A stretch of DNA of 64,000 nt from Clostridium mediterraneense (GTDB taxonomy: Bacteria > Bacillota > Clostridia > Clostridiales > Clostridiaceae), in contig NZ_LT594785.1 in assembly GCF_900091705.1 (NCBI RefSeq), positions 2,497,886-2,561,885 of the forward strand, given 5' to 3'. This document shows, piece after piece, positions 8,927 to 16,547 of this stretch. The translations under genes were made by a program, and so were the position numbers. Position 1 is the stretch's first letter. Each line of letters begins with the position of its first letter. The notes beneath the pieces were generated by a model that searched no databases, was not told where the DNA came from, and saw only the letters and a list, made by a program, of their open reading frames with translations.

Positions 8927-9709
8927 TTAATCCATAAGCTTTTTAATAATATTTCTATATAAAATTGTTGATATTAGAATAACTCCTGTTCCAAGAAGTA
9001 CATAAGCTGATAAAAATACTACCATTGAACTCCCATTTAAAAAACCTAGTTTTATATAATTAATCATAATACTTCCATACTCAACTGTTGGTAATATTAT
9101 TAAAAGTAAATAATATAATATCATTTCCATATTTATTAACTTCATTATTTCAGATTTCTTATATCCTAAAAGATATAAATTTTTAAAACTAGATTTTCTT
9201 CTTATAGCCTCATATACTACTTTAAATCCTAGACTAATTGCTAATAATATAAGTACTAATCCAAAACCAATTTGTCCCATTACAGCTGCTTTAGGATCTG
9301 CTTGCTTTGAAATAGCTACAACAAAATAACCTTGAACTATTAAAATATATGCTATTACTATGGGAACACTTTTCTCTAGCATATAACTAAAATTTCTTAC
9401 AACAACCACACATGTTTTATTCACTCCAAGCCTAGATTTTGATAGAATATCTATTATCCATGGAATAGTAAAACCTATGACTAATACTAAAGCTATTGAT
9501 GTATATTGACTTAAAAATGTAAGTATAGTGAACATCTCATCTTTACTTTTATTATCTCTAATAAAAAATACTATTATTGGAGCAAGAAGAAAAATAATAG
9601 TCAAAATAGATAGAAACCTATTTATTTTTCTTTTTGGAATATAATTATTCCCAGAATACTTAACTAAATTAACTAATTCATTTCTATAGCAAATACTGAT
9701 ATTAATCAT
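8927..9709 (-). CDS. C-terminal half of an FtsX-family permease (split gene)
   Basis: Six or so membrane helices, ending with an FtsX-like helix group. Its first residues, NISICYRNELVNLVK, correspond to the segment that follows the first FtsX helix triplet in intact permeases. The sequence before its ATG continues in the same frame without interruption back to the TAA at 9725-9727, where the upstream half ends. No ribosome site precedes the ATG at 9709. The two halves are therefore most simply one gene broken by a nonsense codon. Independent restart is possible but not supported. Confidence 0.75.
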   Translation of the reverse strand: MINISICYRNELVNLVKYSGNNYIPKRKINRFLSILTIIFLLAPIIVFFIRDNKSKDEMFTILTFLSQYTSIALVLVIGFTIPWIIDILSKSRLGVNKTCVVVVRNFSYMLEKSVPIVIAYILIVQGYFVVAISKQADPKAAVMGQIGFGLVLILLAISLGFKVVYEAIRRKSSFKNLYLLGYKKSEIMKLINMEMILYYLLLIILPTVEYGSIMINYIKLGFLNGSSMVVFLSAYVLLGTGVILISTILYRNIIKKLMD

Positions 9710-9724
9710 TATAATTACTATTGT

Positions 9725-10294
9725 TTACATAAAAATGATTACTAAAGAAACTACTAAGCCTTTTATTGAGATAAAATAGGGACTTCCTGCAACTCCCAAC
9801 ATAGAATAAACCAAATTATTAAAGATAGGAGATATCAAAAATCCTATACCAAATCCTAGTATTATAGATATTCCTGATATTATAAGAGTTTGAAATAATA
9901 CGCCTCCTAAAACTTGTCCAACAGAAACTCCACATACCATTTGCATAGCCATTTCACTTCTTCTACGTTCTAAAAAAACTTGGTTTAAATAACATCCTAA
10001 AAACATGGATACTGCTGTTACAGATAATATAATCATTCCAAGCACTATATTTTCTTGTATATTATTAGCTTGCATAATATCTATAGTGCAGATATTGAAT
10101 ATATTAAAAACAATAATATAACTTATAGTTAGTGAAATTATAAGGTAGCTAGTTTGCTTATAATCTCTTTTAAGTATTTTAGTTATAAAGCCTGTAATCC
10201 CCACTTTTATTCCCCCTATGAATTTACTTTTTTTATATAAATCTATATTCTTTTTAAGATGTATATATCCTTTAAAAACATCTATTATGTTCAA
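9725..10294 (-). CDS. N-terminal part of an FtsX-family permease (split gene)
   Basis: A 189-residue membrane protein fragment with an FtsX helix group: RDYKQTSYLIISLTISY resembles the first helix of BceB-type permeases, and LERRRSEMAMQMVCGVS is the cytoplasmic motif between helices. It stops inside what should be a helix (SLVIIFM), and the next codons carry on the same protein in the same frame (8927-9709). The likely start is a TTG at 10294 with no ribosome site and a stop four codons earlier, so the true N-terminus may also be lost. I regard the whole 8927-10294 gene as probably degenerate. Confidence 0.7.
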   Translation of the reverse strand: MNIIDVFKGYIHLKKNIDLYKKSKFIGGIKVGITGFITKILKRDYKQTSYLIISLTISYIIVFNIFNICTIDIMQANNIQENIVLGMIILSVTAVSMFLGCYLNQVFLERRRSEMAMQMVCGVSVGQVLGGVLFQTLIISGISIILGFGIGFLISPIFNNLVYSMLGVAGSPYFISIKGLVVSLVIIFM

Positions 10295-10425
10295 CTTAAT
10301 ATACTTTTATGAATTTATTTCCACTAAGATTTATTGATAAAAATTTCTTATATGTGCAAACTTCTATTAAAAGGTTTATTCATAAACTTACGAAAGATAA
10401 ATCTCTATCTAAAGGAGGGATGTAC

Positions 10426-11184
10426 ATGAGTTTTTTCAACAGATTTTCTAAATTTCATAAAATATATTTTTTAGTATTCTTTACTTTTAATATAATTTTA
10501 TTTGTTGGAAATATATATAACACAACACCTATGAGTAGTGCTTTAACCCCATTATCAATAGTTGCACTAATATCAACACTCACTGGAATTTTTGCTGCTA
10601 TTTATACTGCTAGAGGCGAAGTCACAGCATATGTTTGGGGATTTTTTAACGTAGTTTCATATATATTTGTGTCATATTCTAGACATTTTTATGGCGAAGT
10701 TATATTGTATACTCTATATATGCTACCAATGCAATTTGTAGGATATTATACTTGGTATAAAAGTGCTAAAGAAAGTAAAAGTGGTCATGTTAAAGCTAAA
10801 AGAATGACAGTAAAAACTTGGGGAATATTTGTAATATTATTCATAATTATCTGGGGACTTTATGCTACTTTTGTTTATCATTTACCAAATATCTTATACT
10901 CAATATTTGGTATAGTAATTCCACCAGATAAAACTTTCTTAATAGATTCATTAACAGCTACACTTACCATCTCAGCTGTTATACTGGCAACAAACAGGTT
11001 CGTTGAACAATGGTATATGTGGATCATATCTGACTCTATTGGGATAGTATTATTTATAATTTCTATAATAGAATCTGGAAGCATAACAATAAGTGCAATA
11101 TCTGGTGCTATTATGTGGATTCAATTTACAACTAATGCAATATACGGATATTATGTATGGAGAAGGCTCAATAAAAAACAATAA
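10426..11184 (+). CDS. pnuC: PnuC-family vitamin-precursor transporter
   Basis: Seven-helix inner-membrane carrier of the PnuC group, which moves nicotinamide riboside or a related vitamin precursor by facilitated diffusion. Visible features are a first helix after SKFHKIYF, the helix ISTLTGIFAAIYTARGE, the conserved stretch NRFVEQWYMWIISDSIGI in the substrate-path helices, and the C-terminal GYYVWRRLNKK. The start at 10426 follows AAAGGAGGG by six bases and matches the start of the paralog at 11487. The 39 codons of open frame before it are not translated in my view. No riboswitch of a known vitamin class was recognised upstream. Confidence 0.9.
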   Translation: MSFFNRFSKFHKIYFLVFFTFNIILFVGNIYNTTPMSSALTPLSIVALISTLTGIFAAIYTARGEVTAYVWGFFNVVSYIFVSYSRHFYGEVILYTLYMLPMQFVGYYTWYKSAKESKSGHVKAKRMTVKTWGIFVILFIIIWGLYATFVYHLPNILYSIFGIVIPPDKTFLIDSLTATLTISAVILATNRFVEQWYMWIISDSIGIVLFIISIIESGSITISAISGAIMWIQFTTNAIYGYYVWRRLNKKQ

Positions 11185-11486
11185 TTTTTTAGAAATATAT
11201 AGCATACTCTATTTAAAATTTAATATATCATAAAAAAAGATAGTAATTTCCTAAATTTCTATCTTTTTTATTTTTTGGATAATTTAATGTAGTATTTTTA
11301 TTAAAAATTTCACAATTTTTTTAAATATTTATTAGAAAATTCTTAATTATTGCAATATATTTAAAATTCCCATTGCATATGACATTGTTTTGATATAAAC
11401 TTTTAATTAATATTTTATTAAGTACTTCAGTACAAAACCAAACCAAAAAACAAAAGATAAAGCCAAATGAAAGGAGAATTATTCTC
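11185..11486. other. Intergenic region between the two pnuC genes
   Basis: It holds a terminator (11233-11272), a possible weak promoter (TTGCAT at 11373, TATAAA at 11394) and an A-rich leader with a small hairpin, GTACTTCAGTAC near 11423. I see no recognisable riboswitch. Confidence 0.4.
11233..11272 (+). terminator. Intrinsic terminator after the first pnuC
   Basis: Stem AAAAAAGATAG with CTATCTTTTTT around a 15-base loop, followed by more T residues. It separates the two pnuC genes into distinct transcripts. Confidence 0.8.
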
Positions 11487-12254
11487 ATGAATTTTTTCAA
11501 ATCTTATTCTAAGTTCCATAAGATTTATTTTGTATCATTTTTAATTTTAAATCTTATAATATTCTTTAGTCCAACTTTCACAGGATCAAAAGAAAGTATT
11601 GGTGAACTTTTCACATGGAGCTCAGTTATACCATTAATCTCAACATTAACTGGACTACTAGCAGCTATCTACACTGCAAGAGGACAAGTTCTAGCTTATG
11701 TATGGGGATTTTTTAATGTATCTACATATATTATAGTTTCATACTCACAACATTTATATGGTGAAGTTTCACTTTACTTACTTTACATGTTACCAATGCA
11801 AATAGTAGGATTCTACTCATGGAAGAAGAACCTTAATGGTAATGAAGTTAAAGCTAAGACAATGAAAGCGAAACACTGGATTATGTTTGCTATATTTGTA
11901 TGTGTATTCTGGGGACTATATGCAACATATGTATATCACTTACCAAATATACTAGATGCATTATTCGGAATTTCAATTCCAATGGATAACCAATTCATGA
12001 TAGATTCTCTAACAGCTACTTTAACTGTTTCAGCAGTTATATTAGCAACAAACAGATTTGTTGAACAATGGTATATGTGGATGATATCAGATTCAATAGG
12101 AATAATATTATTTATAATTAAAATTGTAGAATCAGGAAGCTTCACAGTAGGAGCATTCTCAGGAGCAGTTATGTGGATTCAATTCACATCAAATGCAATC
12201 TACGGATTTATAACATGGAGAAAATTAAATAAAAAAGCTCAATTAGAAGCTTAA
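11487..12254 (+). CDS. pnuC: PnuC-family vitamin-precursor transporter, second copy
   Basis: Paralog of the preceding gene, 255 residues, with the same markers: SKFHKIYFVSF at the start, IPLISTLTGLLAAIYTARGQ, ATYVYHLPNILD, and NRFVEQWYMWMISDSIGI. The two align end to end with no large gap. Its ribosome site is AAAGGAGA. A terminator between the genes means it can be expressed independently. Such pairs may differ in substrate (nicotinamide riboside against another vitamin precursor), but nothing in the sequence lets me assign one. Confidence 0.9.
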   Translation: MNFFKSYSKFHKIYFVSFLILNLIIFFSPTFTGSKESIGELFTWSSVIPLISTLTGLLAAIYTARGQVLAYVWGFFNVSTYIIVSYSQHLYGEVSLYLLYMLPMQIVGFYSWKKNLNGNEVKAKTMKAKHWIMFAIFVCVFWGLYATYVYHLPNILDALFGISIPMDNQFMIDSLTATLTVSAVILATNRFVEQWYMWMISDSIGIILFIIKIVESGSFTVGAFSGAVMWIQFTSNAIYGFITWRKLNKKAQLEA

Positions 12255-12255
12255 T

Positions 12256-12292
12256 AAAATGGAACTATCCCAAAAGGGATAGTTCCATTTTT
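12256..12292 (+). terminator. Intrinsic terminator after the second pnuC
   Basis: Perfect stem AAATGGAACTATCCC with GGGATAGTTCCATTT, loop AAAA, followed by a T run. Confidence 0.92.
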
Positions 12293-12407
12293 ACATAACT
12301 AACTAATAAATATATTAAATATCTAATAAGTAATATATCTTTACAAATAGTTAAAATTAAGTTTATTAATTGTAAGAATAAAGATATACTTTAGAGAATA
12401 ATTTTAG

Positions 12408-12416
12408 TGCTATAAT
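12408..12416 (+). promoter_or_regulatory. Possible extended -10 promoter
   Basis: TGCTATAAT is a full extended -10 element, about 127 bases before the gene at 12543, which has no other obvious promoter. The -35 region (ACTTTA) is weak. Confidence 0.4.
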
Positions 12417-12542
12417 TGTATTATAAATAATGATGATTTATTTATAATATAATTTAAATTAAATTAGAAATTTATCACAAATGAAAAAATAATAATAAAC
12501 TTATATAATAAATTATTTAAAAACATGATATTAGGAGGAAAG

Positions 12543-12905
12543 ATGTTAACAAAAATATTTGGTTCTAAAGATAATAAAGAAGAAATTGATAAAGATAAAT
12601 TAGCTGAAGAAGAAAGAAGAAAAAAGCTAAAAAGATTTATGAGAAAAGCTACATTAGATGAAATAAGAAACCCTGGTATGTATAGAACTCTTATGAGAGT
12701 AAGAGATATAGCAGAAGATGGAGTACAAATTAAAAATTCTATAGATATTGAAAAATGGTTAAATAAACTTGTTTATAATAGAGCTCAAATAATAGATATC
12801 TATTGTAATAAGGATAAAAATATTATTAAAGAATATGTAGTTACTTACTGGGAAGTAGTTCCACCAAAAGATTGGGAAAGTAAAATACAAAATACTATAC
12901 ATTAA
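12543..12905 (+). CDS. Small charged cytoplasmic protein, unknown function
   Basis: 120 residues. The first third is rich in Lys and Glu and probably helical (KDNKEEIDKDKLAEEERRKKLKRF region); the rest looks like a small globular fold with conserved-looking DIAEDGVQIKN and YVVTYWEVVPPKDWE. There is no signal peptide or membrane helix. The start at 12543 is fixed by AGGAGGAAAG directly before it; the ATG 18 bases earlier would put this site inside the gene. It has its own terminator and appears monocistronic. I do not recognise the family. Confidence 0.8.
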   Translation: MLTKIFGSKDNKEEIDKDKLAEEERRKKLKRFMRKATLDEIRNPGMYRTLMRVRDIAEDGVQIKNSIDIEKWLNKLVYNRAQIIDIYCNKDKNIIKEYVVTYWEVVPPKDWESKIQNTIH

Positions 12906-12939
12906 AAGGGTAGTCTCCAACTGGGACCACCCTTTTTTT
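12904..12939. terminator. Intrinsic terminator between convergent genes
   Basis: Imperfect stem AAAAGGGTAGTC with GGGACCACCCTTTT followed by T residues. It serves the gene at 12543 and may also act for the minus-strand gene ending at 12945. Confidence 0.8.
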
Positions 12940-12944
12940 ATATT

Positions 12945-14864
12945 TTAGGCTAATGCCTCATCTATTTTCTTTTTAGAGTTATTTACATCTATCATTGATT
13001 CAATAAGCTCTGCTAAAGAAATATATGCAATTCTTCTTTTATTTAAATCAAAGTTTTCTTTTAATCTATCTTTTACAGATCTTTCAGGAATATTATAAAT
13101 ATCCTTATAAATATCTTTTAATCTTCCCTTTATATGCTCTAAATCTTCGTCACTACCAAGGCTATTAACTCTTTCTAGTGCTATATACATATTAACTGTA
13201 AATTCTCTTGTATATTCTATAAAATTATCTATCTCTTCATTTTTTAAAGCTGTATTATTTATCATTATCTTATTTTCCATACTCTTTGTTATTAATAAAG
13301 AAGAATTTATTCTATGAATTATATTATTTAAATCTTTTGCTTCCATAATACTCTTAATATTATTTCTACTAATATCATAATATCTATTTATAAGAGATTT
13401 AGTTTCTATATTTAAATCATACTTAAATATAAACATTCCAGCTAGATATGCTAATATATACCCAAGTATTGTATAGCCTATTCTGTACATTATAAGAGTA
13501 CTTTCATCCTTTATACCTACAATAGATATCGCTGCCATTCCAAGTGAAAATACAGTAATACCTGCTGCCTTATATATAGGATCTTTAGCATTAAGCATTA
13601 CAAAGAATCCAATAGCTAAAATACCCATTCTTATAGGTACTTGAGGAAGTAAAGCAAATAATACAAAGAATATTACTGCTCCTATTATAGTTCCATAAAT
13701 TCTACCTACTCCAGCCTTCTTAGTATTTTCAACATAAGGTTGAGCAACTGACATTATAGTAAATAGAATCCACTTTCCATTTGGTATATTAAAGTAAGAA
13801 ACTATAAAGTATATTACAGTAACTAAAATACTCATTCTAACAGCAAAAGTAAATCTTAAAGAATCTCTTCTAAAACTATGTTTTAAAATTTTAAATAAAC
13901 TTGGTTTTTCAGTTATTATGTTAACCTCTTCTTCTATATCTAATCCTTTTTCCTTAAATCCCTTAATTAAATCAGTTAGAGTCTTTAAAGCACCAGATAC
14001 ATAGTAATTATTTGATAATTCTTTATTAGATTCAGCTATTTCTCCAAGCTTTTGCTCTAAAACTTTTATATCCTCTCCCTCTACTAGCTCCTTAGAAAAT
14101 ATCTTTAACATTTCATTTATATCTGAAAGAATATTTTTATACCCCTCATCTTTTAAATATAACTCATTAATTTCTAAGACTTGTTTTTCTAATATTTCTA
14201 AAAGAACTATAAGTCCTATTTGTCTATTTTCTGAATGAGTAAAATAGAAATTATTTTCTTTTCTCTCTAAAATACTAGAATTCCATGTTTTTATACTATC
14301 TCTAAAAGCTTTTTGCTCTTTTTTAAAGTCTTTTTTATCTACTATATTAGCTATCTCACTAACAAGTGAATTTATTGACTTTGTGGCATTAGGATATTTA
14401 TATTTTTTCATCTTAGTAGCTCTAATTATTAATTGGATTACAATTACTAAAAATGCTCCAAATACAAGAGCTAAGGATCTTGGAATAATCTCATTTGCTG
14501 TTGTATGGAAAGTTAAAAGCATAAGATATGTTATTAAAAACCCAATATACATAGGCTTTTTAAGGTTAAATGTTGTTGTAAATATTAAAATAAATACCCA
14601 AATTCCATTAACAACTATACTTAAAAATGGATTAAGGGCAGATAAATATGCACAAACTACATTAATAATTCCTATACAGGCCAGCTTTATAAAATTCTTA
14701 AAAGGTGTTGCAGTTAAATCCTTACCTAAAAGCATAAGTGTTGATAACACAATAAGTATTCCCATAATAGCATTTTCTTTACCAAGTACCATTCCTGCAA
14801 GCTTCATAAATGCTACAATTACAATAAACATTACAACTACTTTTATAATGCTCTTTTTATTCAT
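12945..14864 (-). CDS. FUSC-family membrane protein, putative exporter
   Basis: Large integral membrane protein with two blocks of helices, one at about residues 5-145 and one at about 340-470, each followed by a cytoplasmic helical region. This two-block plan is that of the FUSC / aromatic-acid-exporter-like proteins. The second block contains the family stretch around QPYVENTKKAGVGRIYGTIIG, with the conserved P-Y, R and GT..G positions. The start is placed at 14864 (639 residues), since AAAGGAAG sits 8 bases upstream; an earlier ATG at 14882 lacks a site. It appears to be a single-gene transcript. The exported compound is unknown. Confidence 0.85.
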   Translation of the reverse strand: MNKKSIIKVVVMFIVIVAFMKLAGMVLGKENAIMGILIVLSTLMLLGKDLTATPFKNFIKLACIGIINVVCAYLSALNPFLSIVVNGIWVFILIFTTTFNLKKPMYIGFLITYLMLLTFHTTANEIIPRSLALVFGAFLVIVIQLIIRATKMKKYKYPNATKSINSLVSEIANIVDKKDFKKEQKAFRDSIKTWNSSILERKENNFYFTHSENRQIGLIVLLEILEKQVLEINELYLKDEGYKNILSDINEMLKIFSKELVEGEDIKVLEQKLGEIAESNKELSNNYYVSGALKTLTDLIKGFKEKGLDIEEEVNIITEKPSLFKILKHSFRRDSLRFTFAVRMSILVTVIYFIVSYFNIPNGKWILFTIMSVAQPYVENTKKAGVGRIYGTIIGAVIFFVLFALLPQVPIRMGILAIGFFVMLNAKDPIYKAAGITVFSLGMAAISIVGIKDESTLIMYRIGYTILGYILAYLAGMFIFKYDLNIETKSLINRYYDISRNNIKSIMEAKDLNNIIHRINSSLLITKSMENKIMINNTALKNEEIDNFIEYTREFTVNMYIALERVNSLGSDEDLEHIKGRLKDIYKDIYNIPERSVKDRLKENFDLNKRRIAYISLAELIESMIDVNNSKKKIDEALA

Positions 14865-15236
14865 TAGTACACTTCCTTTCATTTTATTTATCTTTTGTTC
14901 TATCTATATAGTATAAACATAATGAATCTTTTAATAAATTAATTTAATTAACTAATAGAATACAAATACATATCAAAAATTACTAAAAGCTCATAAATTA
15001 CTATATATTTCTGATACTTATATAAAAATAAGAAGAGTATTATATCTAAAAGTATATAAATTACTCAAACTATTTAAAACTCACATAGATATCTATTGTT
15101 TTCACTTTTAAAAAGAAGTTCACCCAAATTAGATAATATAATATTTCTCAAATTTCAAATATATAGTAAAATATCAATAAGTAAAATAAAACACTTATAT
15201 TATTATCTGAATGTAATACCTAGAAAGGAATACGAT
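14865..15236. other. Intergenic region between divergent genes
   Basis: AT-rich spacer that must hold promoters for both flanking genes. An open frame runs through its right part into the gene at 15237 but has no ribosome site. I see no RNA element. Confidence 0.4.
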
Positions 15237-15554
15237 ATGAAAAAGGCCTTAAAAATAATATCTATAATATTATTAATCATTATATCAATTACTGTATTTT
15301 TCTACGCAAGGTACTTAAACCTTGATACTTATACATGGGATACTGATAATGAAATATTAACATTAGGAGAAAAACAATATAAAGGTGAATCACTCGATAG
15401 TTCAGTAGATTTAAAATTAGAAAAGAAAATAGGTAAGATTCAAGGAGAAAATTCCTCATTTAAGGTATGGTCTATTAAAGGAGAAAGTATTGATGACCGT
15501 ATAGCTATTTATGGTTTTATGTTTCCAGCAGTTACATACAGTAGGATTAAATAG
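15237..15554 (+). CDS. Small membrane-anchored or exported protein, unknown
   Basis: 105 residues. An N-terminal hydrophobic helix (about residues 5-25, KIISIILLIIISITVFFYA) is a signal anchor or signal peptide without a lipobox. The outer part is charged and short, with LDTYTWDTDNEILTLGEKQ and a final IYGFMFPAVTYSRIK. The start follows AGAAAGGAA closely. It converges with the gene at 15612-16229, which also encodes a one-helix exported protein. I do not recognise the family. Confidence 0.75.
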   Translation: MKKALKIISIILLIIISITVFFYARYLNLDTYTWDTDNEILTLGEKQYKGESLDSSVDLKLEKKIGKIQGENSSFKVWSIKGESIDDRIAIYGFMFPAVTYSRIK

Positions 15555-15573
15555 AGTATAATGTCCTAACTCT

Positions 15574-15631
15574 AAAATAAGGGGATATTAACATAGATAT
15601 CATCTTATTATTTATATACCCCTCTTATTTT
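15574..15631. terminator. Possible terminator between convergent genes
   Basis: AAAATAAGGGGATAT can pair with ATATACCCCTCTTATTTT across a loop of about 25 bases, with one bulged base. It overlaps the 3' end of the minus-strand gene. Confidence 0.4.
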
Positions 15632-16229
15632 CAAAGAATTTATTTCCTTCTATATAACGCTTCTCTAAATATTCAAAATTAAATATATTAATAGGTGCTA
15701 TAGAAATAACTCCCCAATATCGTTCTTCTACATCTCTATCTTCAGGGAAGAAAATACTCTTATTAAACTTTAAAGTTAAATTCACATTTAAATTTCTCAC
15801 TTTTTTAGGATTAAATATTTCATATAAATCATCTTTTGAGCCTATTTTAATTTCAATAGTCTTATCTGTTTCTTTATAATTATTACTTACAATCTTTAAT
15901 AAACTATTACTTCCATCATTAATATCAATATTTACTTCCTGCGCAGTCTCTAAAGGACTTCTAGTTTCTACTAAAAATCTTGCTTTCCCTTTATATTTTA
16001 ATATAATCTTAGCTTCATGAGAATTTAATATAGTGAAATCTATAAACCAATCATCTTTTCTTGTTTTAAAATCCCCATTATACTCATTGAAACATTCTAA
16101 AGTCTTACCAGTATAAGTATAAGAATCTTTTTTATAAAAAATAAAATTATTAATAAAAATTAAAATACTAATCACTACTAATAAGACATACACTATATAT
16201 TTAAAATTTTTAAATTTCTTAATCTTCAT
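15612..16229 (-). CDS. Membrane-anchored extracytoplasmic protein, unknown
   Basis: 205 residues with one N-terminal membrane helix (about residues 11-29) and an outside domain with a beta-rich pattern of alternating hydrophobic residues. It begins CFNEYNGDFKTRKDDWFIDFTIL and later has ISIAPINIFNFEYLEKRYIEG. AAGGGGGAT precedes the ATG. It has no lipobox and no known catalytic motif. Its domain may be an immunoglobulin-like fold, but this is only an impression from hydrophobicity. Confidence 0.72.
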   Translation of the reverse strand: MKIKKFKNFKYIVYVLLVVISILIFINNFIFYKKDSYTYTGKTLECFNEYNGDFKTRKDDWFIDFTILNSHEAKIILKYKGKARFLVETRSPLETAQEVNIDINDGSNSLLKIVSNNYKETDKTIEIKIGSKDDLYEIFNPKKVRNLNVNLTLKFNKSIFFPEDRDVEERYWGVISIAPINIFNFEYLEKRYIEGNKFFENKRGI

Positions 16230-16464
16230 TAATATCCCCCTTAAATTATATTATCTAAATTATAATATAATTTAATTTAAAATCTTATTATTTCTTTAAA
16301 AATTTAATTTTGAATCATAAAGTTTTATAAACTATAAATTTTATTTATTTTTATAATAATTTATATTTAAACCATACTTATTATACATAGTTTATTTACA
16401 CATAATTTATCTATTTATTGTATAATTATATAAATTTTATAATATTTATTAAGGGGGATAAATT
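16230..16464. other. AT-rich intergenic region
   Basis: It contains a consensus -10 TATAAT (within TTGTATAATTATATAAA near 16420) ahead of the tiny frame at 16465, but no clear -35 at standard spacing. Nothing else is recognised. Confidence 0.35.
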
Positions 16465-16497
16465 ATGAAAATAAAATATAAAAAAGAACCTATATAA
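16465..16497 (+). CDS. Possible 10-residue peptide frame inside a terminator leader
   Basis: ATG at 16465 follows a strong AAGGGGGAT ribosome site and a TATAAT box. The frame MKIKYKKEPI stops at 16497 within the left arm of a terminator hairpin. It may be a remnant of a lost gene, a leader peptide, or chance. It is too short to support any function. Confidence 0.3.
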   Translation: MKIKYKKEPI

Positions 16498-16540
16498 ATA
16501 GACTCTCTTTCAATATCTATAATATAGGTTCCTTTTTTAT
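16481..16540. terminator. Intrinsic terminator, probably bidirectional
   Basis: AAAAAGAACCTATAT pairs with ATATAGGTTCCTTTTTT (one bulged C). It can end the minus-strand ABC exporter operon (stop at 16548) and the tiny plus-strand transcript. Confidence 0.75.
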
Positions 16541-16547
16541 TTATATT

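Noticed and set aside
11395..11486. NAD-sensing or other vitamin riboswitch before the second pnuC
   Set aside because: Only one small hairpin and an A-rich tract; no consensus that I can identify.
14383..14916. Plus-strand open frame of 177 codons opposite the FUSC gene
   Set aside because: Pure antisense shadow: no ribosome site, and the minus strand encodes a clear FUSC protein.
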